A DNA stretch of 64,000 nt from Arthrobacter silvisoli (GCF_003369445.1 NZ_QRCU01000007.1:1-64000); one strand, 5' to 3'. Shown: positions 42,486 through 52,421, counted from the first letter of the stretch. Notes: generated by a model not told the origin, from the sequence alone. Made by a program: numbers and translations.

Positions 42486-43175
42486 TTACTCCCACCGGAT
42501 GGTCACCGGCAGGCTGCTTGTGCTGGCTGACATTTCACGTTCCGTGCCGCGGACTGCCACGGCAAAGTGCTGGAGTTCGTCGGCCGAGGCCAGGACCTCG
42601 AAGTGGCCGGTGGCGTCGCTGACGACGGCGATGGCGGACGAATGCGCGCGGATGTAGGCGTTGGGGATGCCTTTGTTGTGGATGTCCACGAGCCGGCCGT
42701 GGATCCGCCGCGCCACCGTGGTCTGGGCGATGAGCGGTTCCAGGACGGGCGGGCCGGACGGTTCCTCGAAGGCCAGTGACACCGGGACGCGGACCAGGAA
42801 CCCCAGTCCTCCACGGATGCTGGCACTGTACTCGCCGGGCTCGAACTCTCCGGTGGAAACCACGGAGTACTGGCTGTGGCGCTCCACCGCGAGCAGCAGC
42901 TGTTCCATGGTGGTGAGGCAGTCCCGGCCCCGCGCCTCGACGGCTACCTTGAGTTCGAGGTCCAGGAGCGGACCGTTCCTGCGGGAGCGGCCCACGCGGT
43001 TCAGGGCGACGGCCCGGACGGTCACCACCGCATCCCGGGGGGCCTCGGCAGGGGCCTCGGCCGGGGCATCGGGAGGGGAAGGCTCGCCGTCGTCCTCGAG
43101 GTGGACCGGCACAGGTGAGGCGGCATCCGACAGCAGCCCGAGCAGTTCGGTCAACGAAGCTTGCACAACACCCAC
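42486..43175 (-). CDS. DUF4255 / Pvc16-like cap (tail terminator) protein
   Basis: 229 aa. Residues 1-135 resemble the Pvc16/Afp16 N-terminal (DUF4255) domain that caps sheath and tube: LDLELKVAVEARGRDCLTTME, RHSQYSVVSTGEF. Residues about 150-229 are a carboxypeptidase-regulatory-like beta domain (RIHGRLVDIHNKGIPNAYIR, SDATGHFEVL). It is the first CIS gene, starting with GTG at 43175; the ribosome site is weak. No clear promoter was found in the 138 bp upstream. Confidence 0.85.
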   Translation of the reverse strand: MGVVQASLTELLGLLSDAASPVPVHLEDDGEPSPPDAPAEAPAEAPRDAVVTVRAVALNRVGRSRRNGPLLDLELKVAVEARGRDCLTTMEQLLLAVERHSQYSVVSTGEFEPGEYSASIRGGLGFLVRVPVSLAFEEPSGPPVLEPLIAQTTVARRIHGRLVDIHNKGIPNAYIRAHSSAIAVVSDATGHFEVLASADELQHFAVAVRGTEREMSASTSSLPVTIRWE

Positions 43176-43313
43176 GGTGACACCCCAGTCGACAAGGTGG
43201 TCCAGTACAGCGGTTGAGCTTAGGTTACTCCCGCGACGGTCCCTCAGTCACGATGTCTTGCCGGTAAGTCCATTCGTTTGAAGATTGTGTTGAGCGTGCG
43301 TCCCGGCGAATCC

Positions 43314-44246
43314 TCACGCCTCCTGCTGCCGCCACCAGGCAATAGTGGCTGCGGCTGCCTCCGGTAGCGGCGTGGGTGCCAGGCCAAGCCGCGCCTGGCT
43401 GGCCGCAGAGTCCATGACGAAGGGCCGCTCGAACTGGTACAGCGTTTCGGCGAGTTCGCGCATGGATGTGGATGCCAGGCCCAGGGCCTTCAGCAGCCAG
43501 CCCGGGATGGTGCCGAGCTTCACCGCCGGCAGGCCCGCGGCGGTGGTGAACGCCGTCGCGAGTTCCTGCTGGCTCAACGCGGGACCGGTGGGGGCGTGCA
43601 GCACCGAGTTCCACAGCCCAGGCGTCTGCGCGGCTTTGACCATCGCGGCGGCGAGGTCCGGCACGTAGGTGAAGGAATGCGGCAGGTCCGCGCGCCCGAT
43701 CACCTGCAGCGATTTCCCCTTCAGCAGCACCGGCACCATGCGCTCGCCGGCATGTGCGCCGCGGACCCGGGGGCCGAAGAAGTCGCCCGCCACCACGCTC
43801 ACGGTGTCCGCACGGTGGACCCGGCGGGCCTCGAGCAGCGCCGTGCGCACGCCCCGCTTCCCGCCGCTGGCCCCGCGCGGGCTGTCCTCCCGCATCGGCT
43901 TGTCCGGCTCGCTGTACGAATACAGGCTTTCCGGGAAGACGACGACGGCGCCCGCCTCCGCGGCCGCGTCCAGCACCGTCCGTTCGGCGCGGGGCAGTTC
44001 GGCCTGCCAGGCTTTCGCGGTGTATGCGGAGCCGTGGATGCAGTGAAAGACCGCCGCGGCGCCGTCGAAGGCGTCCGCCAGTTGGGCCGGGTCCGAAACG
44101 TCGGCCTTCCGCCGCTCGATCAGCGGGTGCTCCGGGCCGGAGCCGGAGCGGGTGAGCAGCCGGACCTGGTGGCCTTGCTCCGCGAGCAGGCTGGCAATGG
44201 TCGAGCCGACCGGGCCGGCTCCGGTGACTGCGTAGGTGGTGGTCAT
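43314..44246 (-). CDS. NAD(P)-dependent NmrA/epimerase-like reductase
   Basis: 310 aa. An N-terminal Rossmann motif TGAGPVGSTIASLLAEQG (GxGxxGS type) is followed by ADVSDPAQLADAFDGAAAVF, typical of the NmrA-like/SDR-extended group. FVMDSAASQARLGLAPTPLP near the end is the usual C-terminal cap. ATG at 44246 follows AAGGAG. It is divergent from a TetR gene and shares two palindromic operators, so it is probably the TetR target. Substrate unknown. Confidence 0.85.
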   Translation of the reverse strand: MTTTYAVTGAGPVGSTIASLLAEQGHQVRLLTRSGSGPEHPLIERRKADVSDPAQLADAFDGAAAVFHCIHGSAYTAKAWQAELPRAERTVLDAAAEAGAVVVFPESLYSYSEPDKPMREDSPRGASGGKRGVRTALLEARRVHRADTVSVVAGDFFGPRVRGAHAGERMVPVLLKGKSLQVIGRADLPHSFTYVPDLAAAMVKAAQTPGLWNSVLHAPTGPALSQQELATAFTTAAGLPAVKLGTIPGWLLKALGLASTSMRELAETLYQFERPFVMDSAASQARLGLAPTPLPEAAAATIAWWRQQEA

Positions 44247-44289
44247 GGCGGGGCTCCTTGATGGGCTTGCTTGGCTGGCTTCAATTTTC

Positions 44290-44353
44290 GAGAGCAGTGC
44301 TCTCTTGTTTCCAGAATGAACCTGTCGTTCAAGGAAGTCAAGAGCACTGCTCT
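44290..44353. promoter_or_regulatory. twin TetR-type operators in the divergent region
   Basis: Two near-identical palindromes: GAGAGCA-G-TGCTCTC (44290-44304) and AGAGCA-C-TGCTCT (44341-44353). On the minus strand TTGACT (near 44336-44341) overlaps the second operator edge, with CATTCT 17 bp on, fitting a promoter for the reductase. A TetR dimer at both sites would control both directions. Confidence 0.75.
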
Positions 44354-44393
44354 CTTTTGTTGACGCCGCTCTCCTTTGTGGCATGCTGGGGGC

Positions 44394-45137
44394 ATGTCGT
44401 CCACCGCGAAACCGCAGGCCCCCACACCGCAGGCCAAAGCCCCCACGCCGCGGGAGCGCGCCCGGGCCCGGACCATCGCCGACATCGTCCGGATCGGCCG
44501 CGAACACCTCGCCGTCCACGGTGCCGCGGCGCTGTCCCTGCGGGCTGTGGCGCGGGACCTCGGCGTCGTGTCCTCCGCGGTGTACCGCTACGTCGAGAAC
44601 CGTGACGAACTCCTCACCCTGCTGCTGGTGGATGCCTACAACGAGCTCGGAGATGCCGTGGATGCCGCCGTCGACACCCTCCCTGAAGGTGATTTCGCCG
44701 GTCGCTTCCATGCGCTGGGGCACGCCGTCAGGAACTGGGCCCTGCGCGAACCCGCCTGTTACGCGTTGCTGTTCGGCAGTCCGGTCCCCGGATACAGGGC
44801 GCCGGGGGAGCGGACCATCGTCCCCGGCACGCGGGTGGTGTACCGCCTGGTCCGCAACGTCGACGCCGCCCACCGGGCCGGTGCGCTGGCCGCCCCGGCG
44901 GGACCCGCCGTCGTCGTTCCCGACAAGCTTGCCGGCGACCTCGCCGCCATCCGCAGCGAGCTCGGCCTCGAGGTGCCGGAGGAACTGGTGACGCGCGGTG
45001 TGCTGATCTGGACGTCCTTGTTCGGGGCCGTCAGCTTCGAAGTGTTCGGCCAGTACGGTGCCGGCACTTTCGCGGCCCGGGACGAACTGTTCGCCCACCA
45101 GCTCGGCTTGCTCGCCGGGATCATCGGCCTGGTGTGA
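44394..45137 (+). CDS. TetR family transcriptional regulator
   Basis: 247 aa. The HTH is at about 30-75 (GREHLAVHGAAALSLRAVAR, then DLGVVSSAVYRYVENRDELL). The C-terminal domain has the YALLFGSPVPGYRAP signature of the TetR_C_33/WHG subgroup. ATG at 44394 with GGGGG just upstream; an in-frame ATG at 44376 is less likely. It faces the NmrA-like gene and is followed at 16 nt by the MpaB-like gene, which may also be in its regulon. Confidence 0.9.
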   Translation: MSSTAKPQAPTPQAKAPTPRERARARTIADIVRIGREHLAVHGAAALSLRAVARDLGVVSSAVYRYVENRDELLTLLLVDAYNELGDAVDAAVDTLPEGDFAGRFHALGHAVRNWALREPACYALLFGSPVPGYRAPGERTIVPGTRVVYRLVRNVDAAHRAGALAAPAGPAVVVPDKLAGDLAAIRSELGLEVPEELVTRGVLIWTSLFGAVSFEVFGQYGAGTFAARDELFAHQLGLLAGIIGLV

Positions 45138-45153
45138 GGAGTAGGGTGGCTGC

Positions 45154-45996
45154 ATGGTTCGCGGCTTGGCGGATATCGGGGCGGAAGCCGTGCTGCTCGC
45201 CGGGGCCGGATCGGCCATCCTCCTGCAGCTCGCCGATCCGGCGGTAGGACGCGGCGTCGCCGAACACAGCACCTTCGCCGAACGGCCCCTGGACCGGCTC
45301 GCGGCAACCATGGGCTACGTCTACGCCGTCATCTACGGTTCCGAGGAACAACTGACCGCGGTGCGCCGCGCCGTCAACCGGGCCCACGCGCCGGTCCGCG
45401 GAGAGTCCGACGGCACCTCTCCCGGCTATAACGCCTTCGATCCCGAATCCCAGCTCTGGGTGGCGGCCACGCTGTACAACACCGCCGTCCGTATGTACGA
45501 GCGGGTGTACGGAATGCTCGACGGCGAAGCGGCGGACCGCGTCTACCGCGAGTATGCGCGGATCGGGACAGTCCTGCAGCTCCCGGCCGAACTCTGGCCC
45601 GCGGACAGGGCGGCCTTCACCGACTACTGGAATAAGCGCCTGGCGGGGCTGGCCCCGGCGCCAGGGGCTGTGCGGGTGGCACGGGAGTTGCTGCACCCCG
45701 CCGTGGGACCGGCGTGGCTGCGCATGGTGATGCCCCTGATGCGGCTGCTCACCGCCGGGCTGCTGACGGAGTCCCTGCGCGCCGCGTACGGATTGCCCTG
45801 GGATCCGCGCCGGCAGCGCCGATTTGACGGGGTGATGCGGATGCTGGCCATTGTGTATCCGAGGCTTCCGGAGCGGATCCGGCATAAGCCGAAGGACTAC
45901 TACCTTGGCCGGATCGATGTGTCCGGTGTCCGGTGGAGCACCGGGCGTGGACGGCTTACTGAGCGCCCCGCGAGGCGGGAGGCCGCGGATGCGTAG
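45154..45996 (+). CDS. MpaB-like oxygenase (DUF2236)
   Basis: 280 aa of the ER-bound/latex-clearing oxygenase group (DUF2236). The family features are HSTFAERPLDRLAAT near residue 40, an AVRRAVNRAHAPVRG stretch with the haem-proximal region, and YNAFDPESQLWVAATLYNT. Members are thought to bind haem and oxidise hydrophobic substrates. It follows TetR by 16 nt and overlaps the DUF817 gene by 8 nt, forming an operon. Confidence 0.85.
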   Translation: MVRGLADIGAEAVLLAGAGSAILLQLADPAVGRGVAEHSTFAERPLDRLAATMGYVYAVIYGSEEQLTAVRRAVNRAHAPVRGESDGTSPGYNAFDPESQLWVAATLYNTAVRMYERVYGMLDGEAADRVYREYARIGTVLQLPAELWPADRAAFTDYWNKRLAGLAPAPGAVRVARELLHPAVGPAWLRMVMPLMRLLTAGLLTESLRAAYGLPWDPRRQRRFDGVMRMLAIVYPRLPERIRHKPKDYYLGRIDVSGVRWSTGRGRLTERPARREAADA

Positions 45997-46978
45997 CCTG
46001 ACCGCCGTCGAACAGTTCCTGCATGAACGCGCGCACCGCTTCCTGGGGCCCGCGCCTGCCGGCGGTTTGCGCTGGACGCTGGCCGAATTCCTGGTGTTCG
46101 GCCTGAAGCAGGCATGGGCCTGCATTTTCGGCGCCTCGCTGTTGGCCGTGATCTTCGGGGCGAGGCTCTGGTATCCGGAGGACGCGGCCCTTGCCAGGAA
46201 CGACTTCCTGACCATTGCCGCCGTCGTCATCCAGGTCGTGATGGTCGCCGCCAGGCTGGAGACCCTGCGCGAACTCAGGGTGATCGTGCTGTTCCACCTG
46301 GTGGGCACGGTCATGGAACTCTTCAAGACCGGCGCCGGCTCCTGGAGCTACGAGGCCGAGGGCGTCCTGCGGGTGGGCGCAGTGCCGTTGTTCAGCGGGT
46401 TCATGTACGCCTCGGTCGGCTCCTACATGGTGCGGGTCTACCGGCTCTTCGACCTCCGTTTCGCCCGCTACCCCCGGCGCTGGATCACCGCGATCGTGGC
46501 CCTCGGCATCTACGCGAACTTCTTCTCGCACCACTACGTTTTCGATTTCCGCTGGGTCCTGCTTGCCGCCGTCGTGGTGGTGTTCGGGCGCTGCGTGATG
46601 CACTTCCGGGTGTTCCGGCGCAGCCTCCGGATGCCGCTGCTGGTGGCGTTCCTGCTGGTGGCGCTGTTCATCTGGATTGCCGAGAACATCGCCACCTGGT
46701 CCCACGCCTGGCTCTACCCGAGCCAGGTGAACGGCTGGCACCTGGTCTCGCCGGACAAGCTGCTTTCCTGGTTCCTTCTGATGATCATCTCCGTGGTGCT
46801 GGTGGCCTGGGTCTACAAACCGGTGGCGCCGGATGGTGCGGTGGCGCCGTCGGGCCCGCTCGGGGGCGGGGCCGCCGGGGTGGAGCCGGATTCGCCGGAA
46901 TGGTGCGGGGTCGCCGGAACGTTGCAGCGACCCCGCAGCTCTCCCGCGATGTCGGCGCGCCGCCGGATCCAGAGTTGA
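45989..46978 (+). CDS. DUF817 family membrane protein
   Basis: 329 aa. About eight or nine membrane spans and the family motifs MELFKTGAGSWSYEAEG and NFFSHHYVFDFRW are visible, and WHLVSPDKLLSWFLLMIISV near the C-terminus. DUF817 proteins have no known function. ATG at 45989 overlaps the MpaB-like stop by 8 nt. The C-terminal 45 residues are a Pro/Ser-rich tail. Its stop codon lies inside the upstream HAIR box of the heat-shock promoter. Confidence 0.85.
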   Translation: MRSLTAVEQFLHERAHRFLGPAPAGGLRWTLAEFLVFGLKQAWACIFGASLLAVIFGARLWYPEDAALARNDFLTIAAVVIQVVMVAARLETLRELRVIVLFHLVGTVMELFKTGAGSWSYEAEGVLRVGAVPLFSGFMYASVGSYMVRVYRLFDLRFARYPRRWITAIVALGIYANFFSHHYVFDFRWVLLAAVVVVFGRCVMHFRVFRRSLRMPLLVAFLLVALFIWIAENIATWSHAWLYPSQVNGWHLVSPDKLLSWFLLMIISVVLVAWVYKPVAPDGAVAPSGPLGGGAAGVEPDSPEWCGVAGTLQRPRSSPAMSARRRIQS

Positions 46979-47047
46979 GCGGATATCACTCAACTTTGGC
47001 TTGACTTAAATCGGCGCCCGGGTACAGTTGAGTGAAGAACGCTCAAC
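46974..47047 (+). promoter_or_regulatory. dnaK operon promoter with two HAIR (HspR) boxes
   Basis: HAIR-like boxes of the form GTTGAGC-N7-ACTCAAC (46974-46994) and GTTGAGT-N7-GCTCAAC (47027-47047) match the HspR consensus CTTGAGT-N7-ACTCAAG. Between them TTGACT (47001-47006), 16 bp, TACAGT (47023-47028) is a good sigma-A-like promoter, its -10 touching box 2. A further half-site GTTGAGTG is at 47057-47064. HspR from this operon would repress it. Confidence 0.9.
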
Positions 47048-47133
47048 TAGCCGACTGTTGAGTGGTCCCAGGCACTCCTCCGCAAGGACGCACGCCCGGG
47101 TGCAATCTCGAACATCGGCATTGAAAGCAGTGA

Positions 47134-49008
<1,875 letters not shown>

Positions 49009-49010
49009 CC

Positions 49011-49679
49011 ATGCCCCACCACGGCAACGAATCAGAGCACTCGGATTCGGAGCAGGGCAAGCCGGTCATCCGGGACAACCGCAAGGTTGACCCGGAGACC
49101 GGGGCCGCCCGGCATCCGCACCAGGAAGCAGCCCGCGACGCCGGTACCCCCGCAGGTACCGGAGGCGCGGCTGCCGGGGGCGATGCGCTGTCCCAGGCTG
49201 AGGAGATCCTCAACGGCGTCGAGGTTCCGGCTGAGGAGTCGGTAGCCTCCGGTGCCTCGGCCGAGGCCGAAGCCGCGGAACTGCGCAACGACCTCCTCCG
49301 CCTCCAGGCCGAGTACGTCAACTACCGCAAGCGCGTCGAGCGTGACCGCGCCGTCGCGGGGGAAATGGCCGTCATCGGCGTCCTGAACTCCCTGCTTCCG
49401 GTGCTGGACGACATCGACGCCGCCCGCCAGCACGGCGACCTCGAAGACGGCCCCTTCGCCGCCATCGCCGCCAAGCTGGAGAACTCGCTGAAGACCTACG
49501 GGCTGGAACGGATCGACGCCACGGGTGTGGAGTTCGACCCCACCATCCACGAGGCCCTTATCCAGCAGCCGGGCCAGGACATCGAGGTGGACACGGTCAG
49601 CCAGGTGCTGCGCTCGGGCTACCGCTCCAAGGAGCGCGTCCTGCGCGCGGCCCAGGTGATTGTGGCTGTTCCGGCTTAG
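49011..49679 (+). CDS. grpE: Nucleotide exchange factor GrpE
   Basis: 222 aa. The N-terminal 85 residues are charged and disordered, followed by a long helix (LRNDLLRLQAEYVNYRKRVE) and the beta domain ending with HEALIQQPGQDIEVDTVSQV, which is the family signature. It releases ADP from DnaK. It begins 2 nt after dnaK, so translation is coupled. A 212-nt gap with two hairpins separates it from dnaJ. Confidence 0.97.
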   Translation: MPHHGNESEHSDSEQGKPVIRDNRKVDPETGAARHPHQEAARDAGTPAGTGGAAAGGDALSQAEEILNGVEVPAEESVASGASAEAEAAELRNDLLRLQAEYVNYRKRVERDRAVAGEMAVIGVLNSLLPVLDDIDAARQHGDLEDGPFAAIAAKLENSLKTYGLERIDATGVEFDPTIHEALIQQPGQDIEVDTVSQVLRSGYRSKERVLRAAQVIVAVPA

Positions 49680-49701
49680 CTGTTCCGGCCTCACCTCTGC
49701 C

Positions 49702-49813
49702 TTCGCGGATGAGGGGGCCGTATCACCGCGAAGCGAGACAAGGGGCCCCGCCCCTTCGCTGGGCGGCTCCGGTCCGCGAGGACCGAGCCGCCCACGCGTA
49801 GGGGCGGGGGCCT
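49702..49813 (+). other. two hairpins in the grpE-dnaJ gap
   Basis: Hairpin 1: TTCGCGG (49702-49708) pairs with CCGCGAA (49726-49732). Hairpin 2 (49741-49813) is large: an outer stem AGGGGCCCCGCCCC / GGGGCGGGGGCCT and an inner stem GGGCGGCTCCGGTCC / GGACCGAGCCGCCC with a GCGA loop and one bulge. No T-tract follows. Likely attenuates or protects the mRNA between grpE and dnaJ. Confidence 0.8.
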
Positions 49814-49891
49814 ATGCTCTGCGTAGCGCGAACGGAACGCAAAACCGACGCGTAGCGTGTACGTAAGACAGAAACGAGAAAGGACACACAC

Positions 49892-50854
49892 TTGGCAAGC
49901 CAGGACTGGGTTGAGAAGGATTTCTACGCGATCCTTGGTGTGGCCAAGGACGCGTCCGACGCCGATATCAAGAAGGCGTACCGCAAGCTCGCGCGCCAGT
50001 ATCACCCGGACACCAACGCGGGCGACGCTGCCGCGGAGAAGAAGTTCAAGGACATCTCCGAGGCGTATTCCGTGCTGTCCGTCGCTGAAGACCGCCAGCA
50101 GTACGACGCCATCCGGGCCATGGGCGGCGCCCGCTTCGCTCCTGGTGCCGGCGGCCGCGGAGGCCCCGCGAACGGCGGCTTCGAGGACCTGTTCGGCGGC
50201 CTGTTTGGCGGCGCGCGGCAGCCTGCCGGCGGCGGCATCCCGCCTGAATTCGCCGACCTGTTCGGCGGCGGCTTCGGTGGTGGCCAGACCGGCTTCCAGC
50301 GCACCCCGCAGAAGGGCTCGGACCGCACCGCCACCACAAGCATTTCCTTCAAGGGCTCCATCCAGGGCACCACGGTGAGCCTGCGCGAAAACAACGGCAA
50401 GGTGATCGACGTCAAGATCCCGGCCGGCATCAAGGACGGCCAGAAGGTCCGCCAGCGCGGCAAGGGCAACCCCGGCCCGGCCGGCAACGGCGATCTGATC
50501 ATCACGGTCAACGTCAAGCCGCACGAGTTCTTCACCCGCGAAGGCGACAACATCCGCGTCCACGTCCCGGTCACCTTCCCTGAAGCCGCGCTCGGCGGCG
50601 AGATCGAGGTCCCCACGCTCGACGGCGGCCAGGTGAAGCTCCGCGTCCCCGCCGGTACCAACTCGGGCCGGACGCTGCGGGTCAAGGGCCGCGGCGTCCA
50701 TACGCCCAAGGCGAGCGGTGATCTGCTGGTGACGGTCGACGTCGTCGTTCCCCAGAATCTGCCGAAGAACGCCGAAGAGGCCGTGAAGGCCTTCGCCGAG
50801 GCGACGGCGGACGCCAACCCGCGCCGGGACCTGGCCGCCAAGGCCAGGTTGTAG
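49892..50854 (+). CDS. dnaJ: DnaJ-type co-chaperone without zinc finger
   Basis: 320 aa. The J domain spans about 9-75 with the HPD motif in [13 protein letters not shown], followed by a Gly/Phe-rich region ([13 protein letters not shown]) and two C-terminal substrate-binding beta domains (about 150-320; [20 protein letters not shown]). The four CxxCxGxG repeats of classical DnaJ are absent, making it a type II (CbpA/DnaJ2-like) protein. The start is TTG at 49892 with AAAGGA upstream. It is in the dnaK operon before hspR. Confidence 0.92.
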   Translation: MASQDWVEKDFYAILGVAKDASDADIKKAYRKLARQYHPDTNAGDAAAEKKFKDISEAYSVLSVAEDRQQYDAIRAMGGARFAPGAGGRGGPANGGFEDLFGGLFGGARQPAGGGIPPEFADLFGGGFGGGQTGFQRTPQKGSDRTATTSISFKGSIQGTTVSLRENNGKVIDVKIPAGIKDGQKVRQRGKGNPGPAGNGDLIITVNVKPHEFFTREGDNIRVHVPVTFPEAALGGEIEVPTLDGGQVKLRVPAGTNSGRTLRVKGRGVHTPKASGDLLVTVDVVVPQNLPKNAEEAVKAFAEATADANPRRDLAAKARL

Positions 50855-50863
50855 GAGCCAGCC

Positions 50864-51280
50864 ATGGGCATCGACGTCAACCAGCCGATCTTCGTCATTT
50901 CCGTGGCGGCGGAGCTGGCTGACATGCACCCGCAGACGTTGCGCCAGTATGACCGCCTGGGCATCGTCTCGCCCAGCCGTGCCCCCGGCAAGTCGCGGCG
51001 CTACTCGCAGCGCGACGTCGACCGGCTGCGCGAAGTCCAGCGGCTCTCCCAGGAGGGCGTCTCGCTGGAAGGGATCAAGCGAATCATGCAGTTGGAGAAC
51101 AAGGTGGCCGCGCTGCAGCACCGCGTTGCGGAGCTGACCGAGGAGCTTGCCCGACGCCGGGAGCCGGTGGATGCGCGGATCTTCGCCGCAGGCGCGGCCG
51201 GCGACGTCGTCAGCTTGGCCCGCGGCCAGCGTCCCCGTCCGCGGTCCCAGGCCCTGGTGGTCTGGCGTCCGCGGGACTGA
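50864..51280 (+). CDS. hspR: Heat shock repressor HspR (MerR family)
   Basis: 138 aa. MerR-type HTH at about 8-75 (FVISVAAELADMHPQTLRQYDRLGIVSP, RRYSQRDVDRLREVQRLSQEG), then a helix and a C-terminal tail ending VVWRPRD. HspR binds HAIR boxes and represses the dnaK operon, with DnaK as corepressor in Streptomyces. It starts 9 nt after dnaJ. It is the last gene of the operon, followed by a hairpin. Confidence 0.95.
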   Translation: MGIDVNQPIFVISVAAELADMHPQTLRQYDRLGIVSPSRAPGKSRRYSQRDVDRLREVQRLSQEGVSLEGIKRIMQLENKVAALQHRVAELTEELARRREPVDARIFAAGAAGDVVSLARGQRPRPRSQALVVWRPRD

Positions 51281-51284
51281 CCTT

Positions 51285-51323
51285 CCTCCGAGGGCGGTCC
51301 CTCAGGGGGCGGTCGCTCGGAGG
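51285..51323. terminator. hairpin after hspR, shared with convergent GNAT gene
   Basis: CCTCCGAG (51285-51292) pairs with CTCGGAGG (51316-51323) around a GGGCGGTC-rich loop. It lies at the convergent hspR and acetyltransferase ends and extends into the latter's last codons. No T-tract. Confidence 0.5.
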
Positions 51324-51847
51324 GCGATCGCGAAGATCAGTTGCTCCCTGCCCTTCCTGGTGGCTTTCCTTTCCAGGTGCAGTCCGGCTTTCTGCGCCAC
51401 CCGCTGCGAGGGGAGGTTCGCGGGATCGATGATGGCGATGACCCGCGTGATCCCCGCGGCCGCGGCGAACCGGAGGCACTCCCGGGCGGCCTCGGTGGCG
51501 TAGCCCTCGCCCTGGTGCACGGTGACGACGTGGTAGCCGACTTCCACGTCCGCCGTGCCGTCCACGTGTTGGATGGTCAGGCTGCAGTCGCCGATGAAAT
51601 TGCCGTGGTGGTCCTCCATGATCCAGAGGCCAAAGCCGTGTTCGGCGTAGTTGCGCTTGTTCCAGTCGATCCAGCGTTGGGCTTCGGCCCGTGTCTTGGG
51701 GGCGGGGTAGTAGCGCATCACCTCGGGGTCGCCGAGCATGGCGGACATCTGCTCGAGGTCGTTGTCCGTCATGGGCCTCAGGCGGAGCCTCGCGGTTTCG
51801 ATCACGGCGTCACATGCTGTTGTCGGCCTGTCGCGCGGGATCGCCAT
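51302..51847 (-). CDS. GNAT family N-acetyltransferase
   Basis: 181 aa. The RimJ/RimL-type start TARLRLRPMTDNDLEQM is followed by an acetyl-CoA-binding HQGEGYATEAARECLRFA (motif A, Q/RxxGxG/A type) and NLPSQRVAQKAGLHLE (motif B region). Substrate unknown; likely an amino group of a small molecule or a ribosomal protein. ATG at 51847 is chosen because the upstream extension is unrelated low-complexity sequence. Confidence 0.88.
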   Translation of the reverse strand: MAIPRDRPTTACDAVIETARLRLRPMTDNDLEQMSAMLGDPEVMRYYPAPKTRAEAQRWIDWNKRNYAEHGFGLWIMEDHHGNFIGDCSLTIQHVDGTADVEVGYHVVTVHQGEGYATEAARECLRFAAAAGITRVIAIIDPANLPSQRVAQKAGLHLERKATRKGREQLIFAIALRATAP

Positions 51848-51979
51848 GAGTGCCAGCCTACGCCAGGGTGCGCCGGGGCCCGAAGGCCTGGGAGGCGCCG
51901 GCCCCTCCGGGGCCGGCCAGTTCGCTTTCCGTGCAGCATCCCTGCGTACAATCGACTGAAACCGACCACTTGAGGGACC

Positions 51980-52315
51980 ATGAAAAAACTCACCACTGTT
52001 CTGCTCGCCGCCGGGCTCCTTGTCTCGGCCTCCGCCTGCACCGCGCCGAAGCTGTCCACGAAGGAAACCTGCGAGCGCCTCAACCTTGTTGTGTCGAACC
52101 CCGGAACGGGCAAGGCCGCGATGAACCGCATCGCTAACGCCCTGCGTCCCCTCGAAGCCGTGGCGTCCGAGGAGCTCCAACCGTCGCTGAAGTCGCTCCT
52201 GGAATACGCCGACGAATCCGCCAAGCAGAACCCGGACGAGAACAAGCTCGGCAGCCTCACCGAGGAGTACCAGAAGGCCGGCGCCAAGTTCAGCCAGCTT
52301 TGCAGCGGAGCCTGA
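51980..52315 (+). CDS. Small putative lipoprotein
   Basis: 111 aa with signal peptide MKKLTTVLLAAGLLVSASAC and a lipobox ending SASAC, giving a lipidated Cys20. The mature part is alpha-helical and charged, with two cysteines (KETCERLN and SQLCSGA) near its ends. No family recognised. ATG at 51980 has GAGGGACC upstream. It is followed by a strong terminator at 52373, so it is a single-gene transcript. Confidence 0.75.
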   Translation: MKKLTTVLLAAGLLVSASACTAPKLSTKETCERLNLVVSNPGTGKAAMNRIANALRPLEAVASEELQPSLKSLLEYADESAKQNPDENKLGSLTEEYQKAGAKFSQLCSGA

Positions 52316-52372
52316 TCCGACGCATCGAAGCCGCAGTTTGTGAAGCGCCGGGAGTTACCGGAGCACGAAGGA

Positions 52373-52410
52373 TTCCCCGCCCCGTCCTTGGACGAGGCGG
52401 GGAATTTTCT
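52373..52410 (+). terminator. intrinsic terminator of the lipoprotein gene
   Basis: A 15-bp stem TTCCCCGCCCCGTCC (52373-52387) with GGACGAGGCGGGGAA (52390-52404), one mismatch and a very short loop, followed by a T-run (TTTTCTTT) at 52405 onward. A textbook rho-independent terminator. Confidence 0.9.
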
Positions 52411-52421
52411 TTAAGTGCTGG

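Noticed and set aside
30858..43175. A prophage or R-type pyocin island.
   Set aside because: No capsid, portal, terminase, integrase, holin or endolysin gene is present. DUF4255 cap, LysM-like initiator and PAAR-like tip point to an Afp/PVC-type contractile injection system.
44247..45311. Upstream extension of the NmrA-like frame to about 665 codons on the minus strand.
   Set aside because: It runs antisense through the TetR gene and lacks family similarity. The Rossmann motif and AAGGAG place the start at 44246.
49680..49891. A small ORF between grpE and dnaJ.
   Set aside because: Only short frames exist and the sequence is dominated by GC-rich inverted repeats; no ribosome site precedes any ATG.
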